64,000 nucleotides of DNA from an uncultured Prevotellaceae bacterium. Lineage in GTDB: Bacteria; Bacteroidota; Bacteroidia; Bacteroidales; Bacteroidaceae. The translations under genes were made by a program, and so were the position numbers. Shown here in pieces: positions 1-7,069 of the stretch (position 1 is its first letter; every line of letters begins with the position of its first letter). The stretch is from assembly GCA_902776475.1 (NCBI GenBank), contig CACYQD010000022.1, positions 1-64,000 of the forward strand. Direction: 5' to 3'. The notes beneath the pieces were generated by a model. The model did not search any database. It was not told the DNA's origin and worked only from the letters and a program-made list of their open reading frames with translations.

Positions 1-10
1 GATTGATCTG

Positions 11-265
11 ATGCGTGTCCTCAATTATGTGCCGTTGTTCATAGCCTCAGTGACATTTATATTGGGACTGTTGCATCAGAAAGGGAAAGTCACCATTTCA
101 CGCAGTCTTCTGATTATCTTGACAGCCGTCGCCATCATACTCTCTGCATCAGTCGTGGTCATTTCAACGCTGATGGACTTCACAGAGTTGGCCAAGGGCG
201 GTAACTTGCTGTCGACAGCCTTGATCTCATTCTTGGGTCTGATGTTCCACAAGACGCGGAAATAA
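11..265 (+). CDS. small membrane protein, probably 3' part of a longer gene
   Basis: The 84 residues from this ATG form about three hydrophobic segments (roughly residues 6-22, 31-52 and 63-78) and end in a basic tail, HKTRK. The frame stays open to the left edge of the window, so the true start may lie outside and this may be only the C-terminal part. I do not recognise the family. A strong terminator follows about 55 bases after the stop, so this is the last gene of its transcript. The most that can be said is that it is an inner-membrane protein of unknown role. Confidence 0.55.
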   Translation: MRVLNYVPLFIASVTFILGLLHQKGKVTISRSLLIILTAVAIILSASVVVISTLMDFTELAKGGNLLSTALISFLGLMFHKTRK

Positions 266-320
266 TCTTCAACGGTTTGGCCTCCACAGATTCTGCACGA
301 GTTACCATCATATGCCGTCA

Positions 321-356
321 TCCCCACATCCTCGCAGGAAGATGTGGGGATTTTTT
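321..356 (+). terminator. Rho-independent terminator
   Basis: A perfect 10-bp stem (TCCCCACATC / GATGTGGGGA) with a 10-nt loop is followed at once by six T. It ends the transcript of the preceding membrane-protein gene and insulates the next operon. Confidence 0.9.
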
Positions 357-420
357 CATTCAGTCCACCCCACCCCATGAACTTTTAAATAAAAATAATG
401 TTATAAATTATTCCATTTTA

Positions 421-451
421 TTTTACTTCACCGGATTTTTCACTATTTTTG
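421..451 (+). promoter_or_regulatory. Bacteroidetes-type promoter of the dynamin operon
   Basis: TATTTTTG at 444-451 fits the -7 pattern TAnnTTTG, with a weak TTTT -33 box 19 bases upstream. Transcription would begin near 457, which leaves an ATG at 465 almost no leader and favours the ATG at 495 as the start of the first gene. Confidence 0.6.
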
Positions 452-494
452 CCACAATTATTGGATGTGCCTAAACCATCAAACCATCTCAACT

Positions 495-920
495 ATGAAA
501 CTACAAATCGACTTTGCAGAAATCCGGCGCTTGGTGGCTGAGAAATACCATTTCGACATGGTTATGAAATACGTGAACGCACGAACCGTGGGGATCGGAA
601 CCGCCCTCAAGCTCGGTCCGTTCACCAAAGATGTCACCATCGACGTCAAGGTAGAGCGGATAGAAGGCAGCAAACTGATCCTGGGTCACAACCAGGGATT
701 AGGCATGGATCTGGCTGTGAAAGGCATCCTGGCCCTGCTGAAAAGCCAGTCGGCGCAATATGGGCAAATCGTGGATAGCGGCAGCAACAACAATGTGGTC
801 GTCCACCTCGACCATATCGAAGGTATGAGAAGCCTGCTGCAATCCCTTGACCTGAAAGGAATCTCTTTCTCAGAACAAGGATTATCGATGGACGCCATCA
901 TCAAGTCCTTAGGGAAATAA
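495..920 (+). CDS. conserved-looking hypothetical protein, first gene of dynamin operon
   Basis: The protein has 141 residues and no signal peptide or membrane segment, so it should be cytoplasmic. I do not recognise it. It starts MKLQIDFAEIRRLVAEKYHF, has an amphipathic beta-rich middle (KDVTIDVKVERIEG) and ends with alternating short helices. The ATG at 495 is preferred over the in-frame ATG at 465 because of the promoter position. It lies 51 bases before the dynamin-like GTPase and is followed by a DUF697 protein, so it may be an accessory factor of that membrane-remodelling or stress module. That role is inferred from position only. Confidence 0.7.
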   Translation: MKLQIDFAEIRRLVAEKYHFDMVMKYVNARTVGIGTALKLGPFTKDVTIDVKVERIEGSKLILGHNQGLGMDLAVKGILALLKSQSAQYGQIVDSGSNNNVVVHLDHIEGMRSLLQSLDLKGISFSEQGLSMDAIIKSLGK

Positions 921-971
921 GAAAGCCCTCACCTAACCACTCCCAGGGATTTGACACAATTCTTACACAGA

Positions 972-2849
972 ATGACAATGAACAACGAGCGAGAGAAGAT
1001 ACTCCACCACCAATGTGAGGTGCTGTGCAGGGAAATCAAGACGATTTGCCAGCAATATGGCCATCGCCTGGCAGACGTACCTGCCGTGCTGCACCAGTTG
1101 CGGAAAACCGAGAACAGGGCGATGGAATATGTCAACGGCACTTTCATCGTACTGGTCGTGGGGCCCGTGAAATCAGGGAAATCGACCTTGGTCAACCTGA
1201 TTGCCGGTGCTTATGTCAGTCCGACCCATTTCCTGGAATGCACGGTGAAGCCCTCCATCATCTCGCAGAAGAAAGAGGGTGAGAATTGTAAAATCACCGT
1301 CTTCACCAGCAAACAGGAGGGTTCCAAGGTGGAGAAAGTGGATGCCATCATCGACTGCATCCGGGGCATAGAGCATGAAGATGCCCTCACCGGCATCGAC
1401 AAAGAAGAATATGCGCTCACCAAGGACAACATCCTGAGCAAGGTGAAACTGGGCCTTCGTGAGAGCCTCTCCTCAGAGACGTTGCTCACCTCCATCACCA
1501 CGCCTGGTGGAAAACTGCTTCAGGACAACGTGTTCATCATCGACATGCCTGGTTTTGACGGGGAATTCGCCAACATCGAGGATCCGTTTTATGATACCAT
1601 CACACAACGGGCCGACCTGATCATCTTTGTCCAAAGCAGCAATTCGGCCATCTCAAAGGTTTCGGCGCAGTTTTTGAAGAAGCTGAGCCTCAACAACCAA
1701 GACGTGCCCGTCTGTCTCGTTCACAACATCTTCGACTCTGCCCACTGGCGCAGTGAGGCTGAAAGGAATGCGACCGTCAAGGAACAGCGTGACTTCGCCC
1801 GCGAGGAAATCCGGAAGATGAAATTCACCATCCATGATGACCAGTGTTTCAGCATCAACCTCGGAATGGTGGAGGATGCCGGTTCCCACCCCGACAATGC
1901 GGCCTTGCAAAACGAGGCGGCACGTTTCACCGATATGGAAGAACTGCTCTACGACCGTGTAATCCATCACCGCGACACCATGCGCCTTGAGGTCTGTCTG
2001 GGCCGCACCCACCAGCAGATGAGAATCCTCGAAAACTCCATCCGCGCCCAACTGGATGAGCGGCAGGCGCTCGAGGCCCGCTACAATGCTGCCCGGAGGG
2101 AGTTTGACAAAGTGAGGGAGGACACCAAACTCACCCATCAAAAAGGTGCTGTCTCCGTCAACATGGAGATGCTCAAACAAGTTGTCGCCAACGAATGTGA
2201 CAGCAAAGTGGGACAGATCCATTCTGAAAAGCTGTGCCTGTCGGACTCCGAGACCAATGCCGACGCCAGATGGTTGGTGACACAATGTGAGCAGCGTGTC
2301 AACACATTCCTCAAAAACTGCCTCGCCATCGATCAGAAAGAGCGCGAACTCCATCTTCTCCTGAAAGAGAGGATCGGTGAAATCCAAGACGCGGCAAGGG
2401 CATGCCACGCCAACGTGGAACCGATCTCTGCAGAATCTTATCCCCACATCTCCATCCCACCCGTAGATCTGTCATCGGGCATCGATTTCGAACTCATCAT
2501 TCCCCACAAGCCACGCTACGGTGCCTTCGGCTATTACTTCAGAGGACACAAAAGCACCGACATCATATCCTATATGAACACCATCCGCAAACGGTTGACA
2601 GGCAACAGCGAAGACCATAACCCCGGCTACCTGGAAAGCACCGCCATTCCTCCGATTCTTGAACAAGTCGAAGGACAGCTGAAGGATATGGCCGAAAACT
2701 TTGCCCAAACCAGCAGCGACTACCTCACCCATTGCGAGCGCCACGTGCTTGAAACCATCATCCCCGACAAGACGGCATTCGACGAGACGACCCAGGATCT
2801 ACAAGAAATACTGGATGCATTGGTCGGCCTGCGGCCGATTGAAAATTGA
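972..2849 (+). CDS. dynamin-like GTPase
   Basis: This is a 625-residue large GTPase of the bacterial dynamin family. The P-loop GPVKSGKST lies at about residues 64-72, a switch-II motif DMPGF near 191, and a G4-like position reads HNIFD near 249 instead of the usual TKxD. Helical, coiled-coil-like segments follow (about 330-390 and 420-480), as in dynamin stalks. No transmembrane helix is obvious, so membrane contact may need the DUF697 partner downstream. ATG 972 (or 978) is preferred over a TTG at 951. The last codons (RPIEN, stop) lie inside a GATTGAAAATTGA repeat, so the C-terminus may have been reshaped by repeat insertion. Known bacterial dynamins act in membrane fusion, envelope stress or phage defence; which applies here cannot be read from the sequence. 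Confidence 0.85.
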   Translation: MTMNNEREKILHHQCEVLCREIKTICQQYGHRLADVPAVLHQLRKTENRAMEYVNGTFIVLVVGPVKSGKSTLVNLIAGAYVSPTHFLECTVKPSIISQKKEGENCKITVFTSKQEGSKVEKVDAIIDCIRGIEHEDALTGIDKEEYALTKDNILSKVKLGLRESLSSETLLTSITTPGGKLLQDNVFIIDMPGFDGEFANIEDPFYDTITQRADLIIFVQSSNSAISKVSAQFLKKLSLNNQDVPVCLVHNIFDSAHWRSEAERNATVKEQRDFAREEIRKMKFTIHDDQCFSINLGMVEDAGSHPDNAALQNEAARFTDMEELLYDRVIHHRDTMRLEVCLGRTHQQMRILENSIRAQLDERQALEARYNAARREFDKVREDTKLTHQKGAVSVNMEMLKQVVANECDSKVGQIHSEKLCLSDSETNADARWLVTQCEQRVNTFLKNCLAIDQKERELHLLLKERIGEIQDAARACHANVEPISAESYPHISIPPVDLSSGIDFELIIPHKPRYGAFGYYFRGHKSTDIISYMNTIRKRLTGNSEDHNPGYLESTAIPPILEQVEGQLKDMAENFAQTSSDYLTHCERHVLETIIPDKTAFDETTQDLQEILDALVGLRPIEN

Positions 2850-2950
2850 AAATTGAAGATTGAGGATTGAGTTCGGCCTGCGGCCGATTGAAAATTGAGT
2901 TCAGCCTATGGCTGATTGAAGATTGAGAATTGAAAATTGAAGATTGAAAC
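2824..2950 (+). repeat. GATTGAAAATTGA / TTCGGCC-palindrome repeat block
   Basis: Three units each combine a short palindrome with runs of ATTGAAAATTGA/GATTGA. Two palindromes read TCGGCC-TGC-GGCCGA and the third TCAGCC-TAT-GGCTGA, so both arms changed together. The block supplies the stop codon of the dynamin gene and fills the whole spacer before the DUF697 gene. A further palindrome copy lies at 60438-60452. Confidence 0.85.
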
Positions 2951-2952
2951 CT

Positions 2953-4053
2953 ATGCGACGCAATTTGATCATCATCGTTTGCATATTTCTGGGCATCATC
3001 GGACTGATGCTCACCGGCAACATCATCATCATAGGAGAGAAACTGGCTCAGATCACCCATTTGTGGGTGGCGGAATACATTTTCTACGCCCTGATCCTGC
3101 TCCTGCTGTGCTATCTGGTGGGTGTCCCCCTTTTCCGCATCCACCATGCACCGCCTTTCCCTGTCCTTGACGTTCCGGCGAAAAGCAACGAGCGCCAACT
3201 GCAAACATTTGGCAAGACTCTGTGCTCCAACTGCGGATACATCCCTGACAAAGAACAGCGCAAAGCTCATCAGGAACAGTTGAAACTCGACCTCCTCCAT
3301 GCCTCCGGCGACGAAGCACGCCTCCAGGAAGTCATCGGCCAGGAGATCGCCTTGCGCTTTGATGGCCAGAAGGAGATTGGAGTGATTGGAATCAACCGGC
3401 GCATCGTGGAATGGGGCAAGACGGTGTTCATGGTGTCGGCCATCTCCCAAAACGCCCGTTTCGACACGCTGAGCGTGATGTTCATGAACTACAAGATGAT
3501 GCAAGACCTCATTGACGCTTCCGGGTTCCGGCCCACCACCAGCCAGTTGGTGCGCATGTATGGCAGCATTCTGACAACCGCCCTGATCACTTACGCCATG
3601 TCGGAGGCCTTGTCATCGACAGGCAGTGTCGCTCCCTTCGACTTCGGCGATCTCGACCATCACGCTGATGCCGCCGATGCCGCCGCCAACGGGGTCAGCG
3701 ACGTGGACCTGGATGACGTGGGATTCGACGACCAACTGACCGACACTGAAGGACTGTCCATTTACTCCATCCTGCGACGTGTGAAGATACCTGGCGTGGT
3801 GGTCAGTTCGGCTCTTGACGGTACGGTAAACGCCTTGATGACGCTCCGCATCGGTTTCATCATGCGAACCTACCTCCAAAAAGGTCCCAAGGCCCTCAGC
3901 GGTTTCAAGAACAAACGTTCGGTGAAGTTCCAAGCCATGAAAGAAGCATTGCAGACCATCCCGTCTGTGATCGTTTCGGGCAGCAGCGTCGTAGGCAAGC
4001 GCACCTCGAAACTGCTCGTGAAACTCGTCCAGCGCCACAATGTTCAGCAATAG
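2953..4053 (+). CDS. DUF697-family membrane protein
   Basis: The protein has 366 residues. Two N-terminal transmembrane helices (about 5-27 and 37-60) are followed by a cytoplasmic part with a CSNCGYIP segment, then a DUF697/YcjF-like hydrophobic alpha region (IVEWGKTVFMVSAISQNARF; LVRMYGSILTTALITYAMSEA). An Asp-rich linker near 230-262 is probably flexible. The ATG at 2953 (MRRNLIII) is chosen over a TTG nine bases upstream. DUF697 proteins are typically found beside P-loop GTPases (the YcjX/YcjF arrangement), and here the neighbour is a dynamin-like GTPase. I infer that it recruits or senses the GTPase at the inner membrane. Its stop is followed immediately by a long repeat cluster. Confidence 0.75.
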   Translation: MRRNLIIIVCIFLGIIGLMLTGNIIIIGEKLAQITHLWVAEYIFYALILLLLCYLVGVPLFRIHHAPPFPVLDVPAKSNERQLQTFGKTLCSNCGYIPDKEQRKAHQEQLKLDLLHASGDEARLQEVIGQEIALRFDGQKEIGVIGINRRIVEWGKTVFMVSAISQNARFDTLSVMFMNYKMMQDLIDASGFRPTTSQLVRMYGSILTTALITYAMSEALSSTGSVAPFDFGDLDHHADAADAAANGVSDVDLDDVGFDDQLTDTEGLSIYSILRRVKIPGVVVSSALDGTVNALMTLRIGFIMRTYLQKGPKALSGFKNKRSVKFQAMKEALQTIPSVIVSGSSVVGKRTSKLLVKLVQRHNVQQ

Positions 4054-4275
4054 CTAACCCTCACCTAACCTCTCCCAAAGGGAGAGGGATAAGTTTGTTG
4101 GGTCTCCCAAAGGGAGAGAGACCAGCCCTCACCTAGCTCCCAAAGGGAGAGGGATAAGTTTGTTGGGGCTCTCCAAAGGGAGAGGGATAAATTTGCAGTC
4201 TCCCAAAGGGAAAAGACTGATTTCAAAAAAGAAAACAGCCCCTCTCCCTCGAGGGAGAGGATGGGTGAGGGGGTA
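4054..4275 (+). repeat. composite CTCTCCC/GGGAGAG palindromic repeat cluster
   Basis: Several hairpins with the core CTCTCCC-AAA-GGGAGAG alternate with GGATAAGTTTGTTGGG-like spacers. They are bounded on the left by CCCTCACCTAACC. On the right is a distinct module (ACTGATTTCAAAAAAG, then a CTCTCCC-TCGA-GGGAGAG hairpin and GGATGGGTGAGGGGG). The same two-part layout recurs at 27628-27970 (inverted) and 60228-60415. Confidence 0.85.
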
Positions 4276-4415
4276 GCTACAACACCTCCAACATTGGAAG
4301 AGGGGTAGATCATCACCGACACAGCCGTCTCGGATTCAACGACGAAGTGCGGCAGCATATCCGCCAGCAGCTGCAACAGTCACTCAACCCGAAACAAGGA
4401 AAAATGGGCTTGTAG
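4276..4415 (+). pseudogene. remnant of a protein C-terminus after the repeat cluster
   Basis: Reading in one frame gives SYNTSNIGRGVDHHRHSRLG and then an amphipathic helix FNDEVRQHIRQQLQQSLNP, ending KQGKMGL with TAG at 4413. Composition and codon use look like a genuine coding tail, but the frame has no start and runs back into the repeats. It may be the displaced end of the upstream DUF697 gene or of another gene cut by repeat insertion. This is judged by eye only. Confidence 0.4.
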
Positions 4416-4447
4416 GAATTATCTACCTCACAAATAGGGATTTTCCC

Positions 4448-4479
4448 CTTGACTTTTTCGAGAAAAATGCTTATATTTG
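4448..4479 (+). promoter_or_regulatory. promoter of the 51-aa membrane protein
   Basis: CTTG (-33) is followed after 20 bases by TATATTTG at 4472-4479, a full TAnnTTTG match. It lies 28 bases before the small ORF. Confidence 0.7.
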
Positions 4480-4507
4480 TGGGGAAAAAGAAAGAAAGGG
4501 AAATATC

Positions 4508-4663
4508 ATGATACTATTATTCTTTATCATCAGTTTTTTATTGGCTATGGTCCTCTACCCAGCTTCCGACAAGAAAATGTGGAAGTGGTTCGTTTTATTC
4601 GGCACATTTTTTTCTCCCATCGCTGCATTATTCTTCTGGTATCTTTATAGGGATATTGTATAA
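4508..4663 (+). CDS. 51-aa small membrane protein
   Basis: The complete ORF starts MILLFFIISFLLAMVLYP, continues with a short charged loop (ASDKKMWKW) and has a second hydrophobic helix ending FWYLYRDIV. It is therefore a two-helix membrane hairpin with a positive cytoplasmic loop. It is easily missed because of its size, but it has its own consensus promoter, a purine-rich AAAGAAAGGGAAA stretch before the ATG, and a terminator hairpin about 50 bases after the stop. I do not recognise the family. Possible roles are a regulatory subunit of a membrane complex or a toxin-like peptide, neither supported by direct evidence. Confidence 0.65.
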   Translation: MILLFFIISFLLAMVLYPASDKKMWKWFVLFGTFFSPIAALFFWYLYRDIV

Positions 4664-4715
4664 ATCATATTCTATTCTATCGATACTAATCTGTCCTTTT
4701 CATCATAAGTATAAT

Positions 4716-4751
4716 CCGCTAATTTTGTATCGAACAAAGTTAGCGGTTTTT
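4716..4751 (+). terminator. terminator after the 51-aa gene
   Basis: CCGCTAATTTTG pairs with CAAAGTTAGCGG (12 bp with one G-T pair) around a 7-base loop and is followed by TTTTT. It sits between convergent genes. Confidence 0.75.
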
Positions 4752-4764
4752 AGTATAGCAATCC

Positions 4765-7011
4765 CTATGGTGTACGAATCAATGTAGAGCCCAGTGTACC
4801 CACCTGTACGGCATAGACACCTGCAGGGCTGCCGACAGGCAGACTGACACTGCCCTCCGAGAGCGGAGCATAGGCCACGAGTCGGCCGTCAGTGGTATAG
4901 ATACGGATAGGTGTGCCGTTCTCAGCGCCTTCAATGAAGAGACGGCCTTCCTTCATGCGGAAGGTCACACCCTTAGGCTGATGCTGACTGAGCGTGGGAA
5001 TGCTTGAGGGAAGTCCCAGCACGTGGAGTAAACCTTTGTAGGCATCTATCTTACCGTGACCATAGCGGATGGGATCTGCCTCGGTAAATTCGTCCTTGGT
5101 GGCAGTGGCGGCGATGGTCTCCTTGATCTGCTCATAGGTCAGGTCGGGCTTGGCCTCTAACCACAAGGCGATGATGCCAGCAACAGTCGGTGCTGACATC
5201 GACGTGCCACTATCGGAACCCCAGAGAAAGCCATCGGCATCCTTCACCATCACGTCATCGAGTCCGTATTCTTCTGAACTGTAAGTGGAGTTGAAGTGGT
5301 TCAGCGCCGATATAATCAAGGTGCCCGGTGCAGAAACAAAGGGATGGTCGTGGCCGGCAATGTCGGTTCCATAACTGCTAAAGCAAGAGTAGCCCCCCAC
5401 TTCGTCCTTTCCTGTGGGATTGTCATCCTCTACCAACTCGCCTTTGATATTGACGACCTCGTTCCTGGACGCCCACGAGCCCACAGAGATGATGGTTCCG
5501 CCGGTAACGAAATCGCCCATGGACTTGTTTGAGACTCCTTCGGTGTAATAGTCGCTTCCTGGTATTTTTACAAACTCATTGCCTTCGCCCCACATATCGA
5601 CTATGTTGTTCTCCGGACAGGTAATGTGAAAGGCATATTTGCTCCATCCTAATGATGAAAAACCAGTGAAAGACATTTTGGCACGCCCGTCTTCCATAGT
5701 GCTTATACTAAACGCCACACTGGCTTTTGAAAGCGGAGCCAGATGGCTTCTGATGTCTTCATATGGTGTTGTCGTGTCGTCACTCCCGTCAAATTCAAAC
5801 ATGAAACTGCAACCGCCGTCAGCACTTGACAGCGGCTGTGAGCGCCATACCTCTTTCTTCGTTTCCCCGTCAATTATTCCAACTTGGAAGGTCATGTCAC
5901 CAGCCTTGCGGGTAAAGGCGTATGACATCGGAGCTCCGACGACAGCGGTGTGCAGCGTATCATTACCGACATACGTCCGAGTGACGTAGCCAAGGAGGTT
6001 TCCTTCATTACCAATGGCAATGGTCATATTGGTGTTTTCGCGTGCCAACTGCTCCAGCATCGACGCTGCGAAACTCGTACCGTCGTGAGGTCCGTCATGA
6101 CTGCCCAGGCTCATACTGATAACGTAAGGCTTACCCACGCGATTGGCATAATCACGGATATAGAGAATGCTTTGCATAACGCGGTAGGCGAGGTCATCGG
6201 TATCATCCTCATCCCATTCTTTAATAAAGCAAGAGCAGAGCACCAAATCAGCATCGGGAGCCATGCCTCCTGCCCAGTCGAACGTTGAGCCTGCTGCTAT
6301 GGCGGCACAGTGTGAGCCGTGGCTGTCACGCTTTTCGTCGGTTCCTAATTCGAGGATTTCCTCTGGCGTGGTGTAAGCCTTGCCTGCCAGTTCCGTGCCC
6401 TCTAAAGTCATCACCACCTCATCACCTTCCTTGCGTGAAATGCCTGGTATATAGAGCGCTTTGATGCGAGGGTTGCCCTCAGCATCCTTGAACGAAGGAT
6501 GGAGTAAGTCGAAGCCACCGTCGATGACACCCACGACGACCCCTTTTCCCGTGAAGGCCTGCGGCAGACCATCGGTACCCTGAAGCACCTTGTTGACACC
6601 TGTCACCTCACGAGATAACAGGGTCTTCCGACTGACACTCGGACCTTTGCTGATATAAGTCACGCCATCGATGTCAGCTATCTTACTGACTGCGCTGACG
6701 GGCGCGCTGACCATGATGTAACGGCCGATGGTTCCCTGTGGCTTGGCGCCGGCAGCCTTAATCTGGGCTTCAATGGCTTTTGTGTCGGCATCGGGGGCGC
6801 AACTCACGAACAACTTAGCCTCCTGCTGCTTCACCGTAGCGTCTTTGCTGCGATTGTGCATTTGCCTGTTACCTTTTTCAAGAATCTGCAGATAGAGACG
6901 TGTGTCGGCCGGTATCTTGACTTTGTCGAATTGCACTTGTGCCATGGCCGTGGCCGAAATCATCGCCAACAGCAACAAAAGTTTGAATTTCTTTTTCATC
7001 ATTGCGCTCAT
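4765..7011 (-). CDS. secreted S8 subtilisin-like serine protease
   Basis: The 748-residue exported protease starts with a signal peptide (MKKKFKLLLLLAMISATAMA-Q). An inhibitor-like pro-region (about 60-120) precedes the S8 catalytic domain. The triad is visible: Asp164 in VIDGGFD, His231 in DSHGSHCAA and Ser604 in GTSMSAP. A long insert of about 370 residues between His and Ser is typical of large surface subtilases. The C-terminal 80 residues form a beta-rich tail (IRIYTTDGRLVAYAPL and a final AGVYAVQVG), as in type IX secretion sorting domains. It starts 58 bases after the GH43 gene and is probably co-transcribed with it. The likely role is digestion of external protein. Confidence 0.9.
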   Translation of the reverse strand: MSAMMKKKFKLLLLLAMISATAMAQVQFDKVKIPADTRLYLQILEKGNRQMHNRSKDATVKQQEAKLFVSCAPDADTKAIEAQIKAAGAKPQGTIGRYIMVSAPVSAVSKIADIDGVTYISKGPSVSRKTLLSREVTGVNKVLQGTDGLPQAFTGKGVVVGVIDGGFDLLHPSFKDAEGNPRIKALYIPGISRKEGDEVVMTLEGTELAGKAYTTPEEILELGTDEKRDSHGSHCAAIAAGSTFDWAGGMAPDADLVLCSCFIKEWDEDDTDDLAYRVMQSILYIRDYANRVGKPYVISMSLGSHDGPHDGTSFAASMLEQLARENTNMTIAIGNEGNLLGYVTRTYVGNDTLHTAVVGAPMSYAFTRKAGDMTFQVGIIDGETKKEVWRSQPLSSADGGCSFMFEFDGSDDTTTPYEDIRSHLAPLSKASVAFSISTMEDGRAKMSFTGFSSLGWSKYAFHITCPENNIVDMWGEGNEFVKIPGSDYYTEGVSNKSMGDFVTGGTIISVGSWASRNEVVNIKGELVEDDNPTGKDEVGGYSCFSSYGTDIAGHDHPFVSAPGTLIISALNHFNSTYSSEEYGLDDVMVKDADGFLWGSDSGTSMSAPTVAGIIALWLEAKPDLTYEQIKETIAATATKDEFTEADPIRYGHGKIDAYKGLLHVLGLPSSIPTLSQHQPKGVTFRMKEGRLFIEGAENGTPIRIYTTDGRLVAYAPLSEGSVSLPVGSPAGVYAVQVGTLGSTLIRTP

Positions 7012-7069
7012 CTAGTTTATTGTGTAGAGACGTCACAGGGTGGAGTTTCGAGGCATCACGCTGTGGTGT

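Noticed and set aside
951-971. TTG start of the dynamin gene at 951
   Set aside because: Two ATG codons follow within 30 bases, and the extra residues add nothing recognisable.
1653-2447. 264-codon open frame on the minus strand
   Set aside because: Antisense to the dynamin-like GTPase; no motif or start signals.
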